From contig NZ_CP100128.1 in the NCBI RefSeq assembly GCF_024207115.1, positions 4,774,001 to 4,838,000 on the forward strand: a DNA stretch of 64,000 bases, read 5' to 3'. This document shows positions 62,432 to 64,000 of the stretch, one piece after another. Both the position numbers and the translations under genes were made by a program. This stretch comes from Chromobacterium sp. IIBBL 290-4 (GTDB taxonomy: Bacteria > Pseudomonadota > Gammaproteobacteria > Burkholderiales > Chromobacteriaceae). The first letter of the stretch is position 1. Each line of letters opens with the position of its first letter. The notes beneath the pieces are model-generated. The model did no database searches, was not told the origin of the DNA, and was given only the letters and a program-made list of their open reading frames with translations.

Positions 62432-63375
62432 AGCCGGACAACCAGGCTGGGGTGAAGCACAAGGGCGAAGCCAAGACCGCCCGCATCCCGATCAAGATCG
62501 TGCCGCTGGATGAAAAGCTGAAAAAGCCGGAATGGATCCGCGCCAAGCTGCCCAACGGCCAACGCTTCCACGAAATCAAACAGATCCTGCGCGAGCAAAA
62601 GCTGCACACGGTCTGTGAAGAGGCCACCTGCCCGAACATCGGCGAATGCTTCAGCAAGGGCACGGCCACCTTCATGATCATGGGCGATATCTGCACCCGC
62701 CGCTGCCCCTTCTGCGACGTGGGACACGGCCGCCCCAATCCGCTGGACGAAAACGAGCCCAAGCATCTGGCCGAAAGCGTCGCCGCGATGAAGCTGAAGT
62801 ACGTGGTGGTCACCTCGGTGGACCGCGACGACCTGCGCGACGGCGGCGCCCAGCACTTCGCCGACTGCATCAACGCCGTGCGCGAAATGTCGCCCAACAC
62901 CCAGATCGAAACGCTGGTGCCGGACTTCCGCGGCCGCCTGGACATCGCCGTCGACATCCTCAGCCAGACCCCCCCGGACGTGATGAACCACAATCTGGAA
63001 ACCGTGCCGCGCCTGTACAAGCAAGCCCGCCCCGGCGCGGATTACGCGCACTCGCTGCAGCTGTTGAAGGACTACAAGGCCAAGAATCCGGACGTCCGCA
63101 CCAAATCCGGCCTGATGGTGGGCCTGGGCGAGACCGACGAGGAAATCCTGGAAGTGATGCGCGATCTGCGCGCCCACAATGTGGACATGCTGACCATAGG
63201 CCAGTACCTGCAACCGTCCAACGGCCACCTGCCGGTGCTGCGCTACGTGCATCCTGACGTGTTCAAGATGTTCGAGGAAAAAGCCTACGAAATGGGCTTC
63301 GTCCACGCCGCGGTCGGCGCCATGGTGCGCTCCAGCTACCATGCCGATGTGCAAGCGCATGAGGCGGGCGTGTAA
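62428..63375 (+). CDS. lipA: Lipoyl synthase (radical SAM)
   Basis: The 315-residue radical SAM enzyme inserts two sulphurs into protein-bound octanoyl groups. The auxiliary cluster motif [12 protein letters not shown] and the radical [11 protein letters not shown] are intact; the C-terminal serine ligand lies in MVRSSYHAD. The ATG at 62428 overlaps the lipB stop; the frame is open 42 codons further into lipB but is not homologous there. A terminator follows. Confidence 0.97.
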   Translation: MKPDNQAGVKHKGEAKTARIPIKIVPLDEKLKKPEWIRAKLPNGQRFHEIKQILREQKLHTVCEEATCPNIGECFSKGTATFMIMGDICTRRCPFCDVGHGRPNPLDENEPKHLAESVAAMKLKYVVVTSVDRDDLRDGGAQHFADCINAVREMSPNTQIETLVPDFRGRLDIAVDILSQTPPDVMNHNLETVPRLYKQARPGADYAHSLQLLKDYKAKNPDVRTKSGLMVGLGETDEEILEVMRDLRAHNVDMLTIGQYLQPSNGHLPVLRYVHPDVFKMFEEKAYEMGFVHAAVGAMVRSSYHADVQAHEAGV

Positions 63376-63409
63376 GACGCCTTCCGCCGCAAGCAAGCGC
63401 TGCTGAAGA

Positions 63410-63440
63410 AATGGGGAGTCCGCGGACTCCCCATTGTTTT
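63410..63440 (+). terminator. Rho-independent terminator of lipA
   Basis: A 26-bp perfect palindrome (63410-63435), arms AATGGGGAGTCC and GGACTCCCCATT, is followed by GTTTT. It lies about 35 bp after the lipA stop. Confidence 0.85.
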
Positions 63441-63491
63441 ATACTGCCTCATCCCCTTCCCTCATGCGCCTATGCACTGGGATGCCATCCC

Positions 63492-63956
63492 ATGACGCTC
63501 ACTCACTGGGCCTGGCTATTCACTTTGGCCGCGCTGCTCCACAATCTGGAAGAAGCGTTATGGCTGCCCGCCTGGTCGCGCCGGCAGCGCCGTTATCCGC
63601 AGCTGGACGCGCGCGCCTTCGCCATAGCCAGCGGCCTCGTCTCGCTGTTCTTCATCGCAAGCTCGCTTGGGCTTGCGCTGCAGATGGGGCTGGCCTTGGC
63701 GATGGCTGTCAATGCCCTTGCCCATTGCGCCGTCACGCTGCTGCAACGCGCCTACATGCCCGGCGCGGCCAGCGGTTTGCTGCTGATTTTCCCCTTTGCC
63801 GGCGGCCTGCTGGCAAAAGGATGGCGAGATGGCGCGCTGCAATCCGCCTGGCCAACGGCCCTCATCATCGCCGCCGCCTCGCTCGCCTTGATTCCTTTTC
63901 TTTTGCGCGCAGGCGAAATTGCGGGAAAATGCCTTTTCCGCATTTCAAATGAATAA
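63492..63956 (+). CDS. HXXEE domain membrane protein
   Basis: The 154-residue protein has four to five hydrophobic helices and the defining HNLEE motif at about residues 17-21 (LLHNLEEALW), with a further conserved histidine in NALAHC. The HXXEE family is uncharacterised; the motif suggests a metal-binding membrane enzyme. The ATG at 63492 (MTLTHWAWLF) is chosen; the upstream open frame runs through the terminator. It is downstream of lipA but beyond its terminator. The remaining 44 bases to the window end hold no recognised feature. Confidence 0.82.
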   Translation: MTLTHWAWLFTLAALLHNLEEALWLPAWSRRQRRYPQLDARAFAIASGLVSLFFIASSLGLALQMGLALAMAVNALAHCAVTLLQRAYMPGAASGLLLIFPFAGGLLAKGWRDGALQSAWPTALIIAAASLALIPFLLRAGEIAGKCLFRISNE

Positions 63957-64000
63957 GATCCTGCCGCCTTTCATTTCCTTGGCGGAATTCCCACAGCTTT

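Overview
The window comes from a GC-rich (well over 60% G+C by eye) Gram-negative betaproteobacterium, almost certainly a Chromobacterium. The main evidence is a complete vioABCDE violacein operon. A betaproteobacterial rpsA-ihfB-lapA-lapB-pyrF block and an EntF-type catecholate siderophore locus fit this. From memory, VioA and VioE differ at many positions from C. violaceum ATCC 12472, so another species is likely. No rRNA, tRNA, transposase or CRISPR repeat was seen.

Layout. 1-5.8 kb: a type I-C CRISPR-Cas operon on the minus strand (cas3-cas5-cas8c-cas7-cas4), running off the left edge inside cas4. 6-19.2 kb: an iron locus. A TonB-dependent receptor (+) diverges across a near-perfect Fur box from fes, an mbtH-like gene and a 2835-residue two-module NRPS (C-A-T-E-C-A-T-TE). 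This keeps the E. coli fepA/fes-ybdZ-entF order, but the extra module predicts a dihydroxybenzoyl-D-(basic amino acid)-L-serine siderophore. 19.3-21.2 kb: cheV and a PdhR-type regulator. 21.2-31.9 kb: a housekeeping and envelope block on the minus strand (cmk, rpsA, ihfB, lapA, lapB, pyrF, ugd, rfaE1, a DUF924 gene, hldD), with aroA diverging from cmk. 31.9-39.4 kb: a MazG-like pyrophosphohydrolase, a cytochrome b561, and the fruR / fruB-fruK-fruA fructose PTS locus with CG-centred LacI-type operators. 39.4-46.3 kb: a PaaI-type thioesterase, a membrane protein/winged-helix pair, an EntD-type phosphopantetheinyl transferase, and a compact five-gene operon (Gfo/Idh dehydrogenase, two DegT aminotransferases, a Nudix hydrolase, a HAD phosphatase). 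Its enzyme logic resembles NtdABC kanosamine synthesis. 46.5-49.8 kb: an unusually long class A penicillin-binding protein. 50.1-57.4 kb: vioABCDE, with a CviR-type box upstream and a terminator downstream. 57.8-64 kb: gph, ilvA, a D,D-carboxypeptidase, a DUF493 gene, lipB, lipA and an HXXEE membrane protein.

How the parts connect. The NRPS needs a phosphopantetheinyl transferase, and the only one here is the EntD-type gene at 41 kb. The dihydroxybenzoate genes (entCEBA type) are absent and must lie elsewhere. Fur is expected to control the siderophore locus, a LuxR-type regulator (CviR) violacein, FruR the fructose PTS and PdhR its own gene. The least explained parts are the five-gene amino-sugar-like operon and the long PBP.
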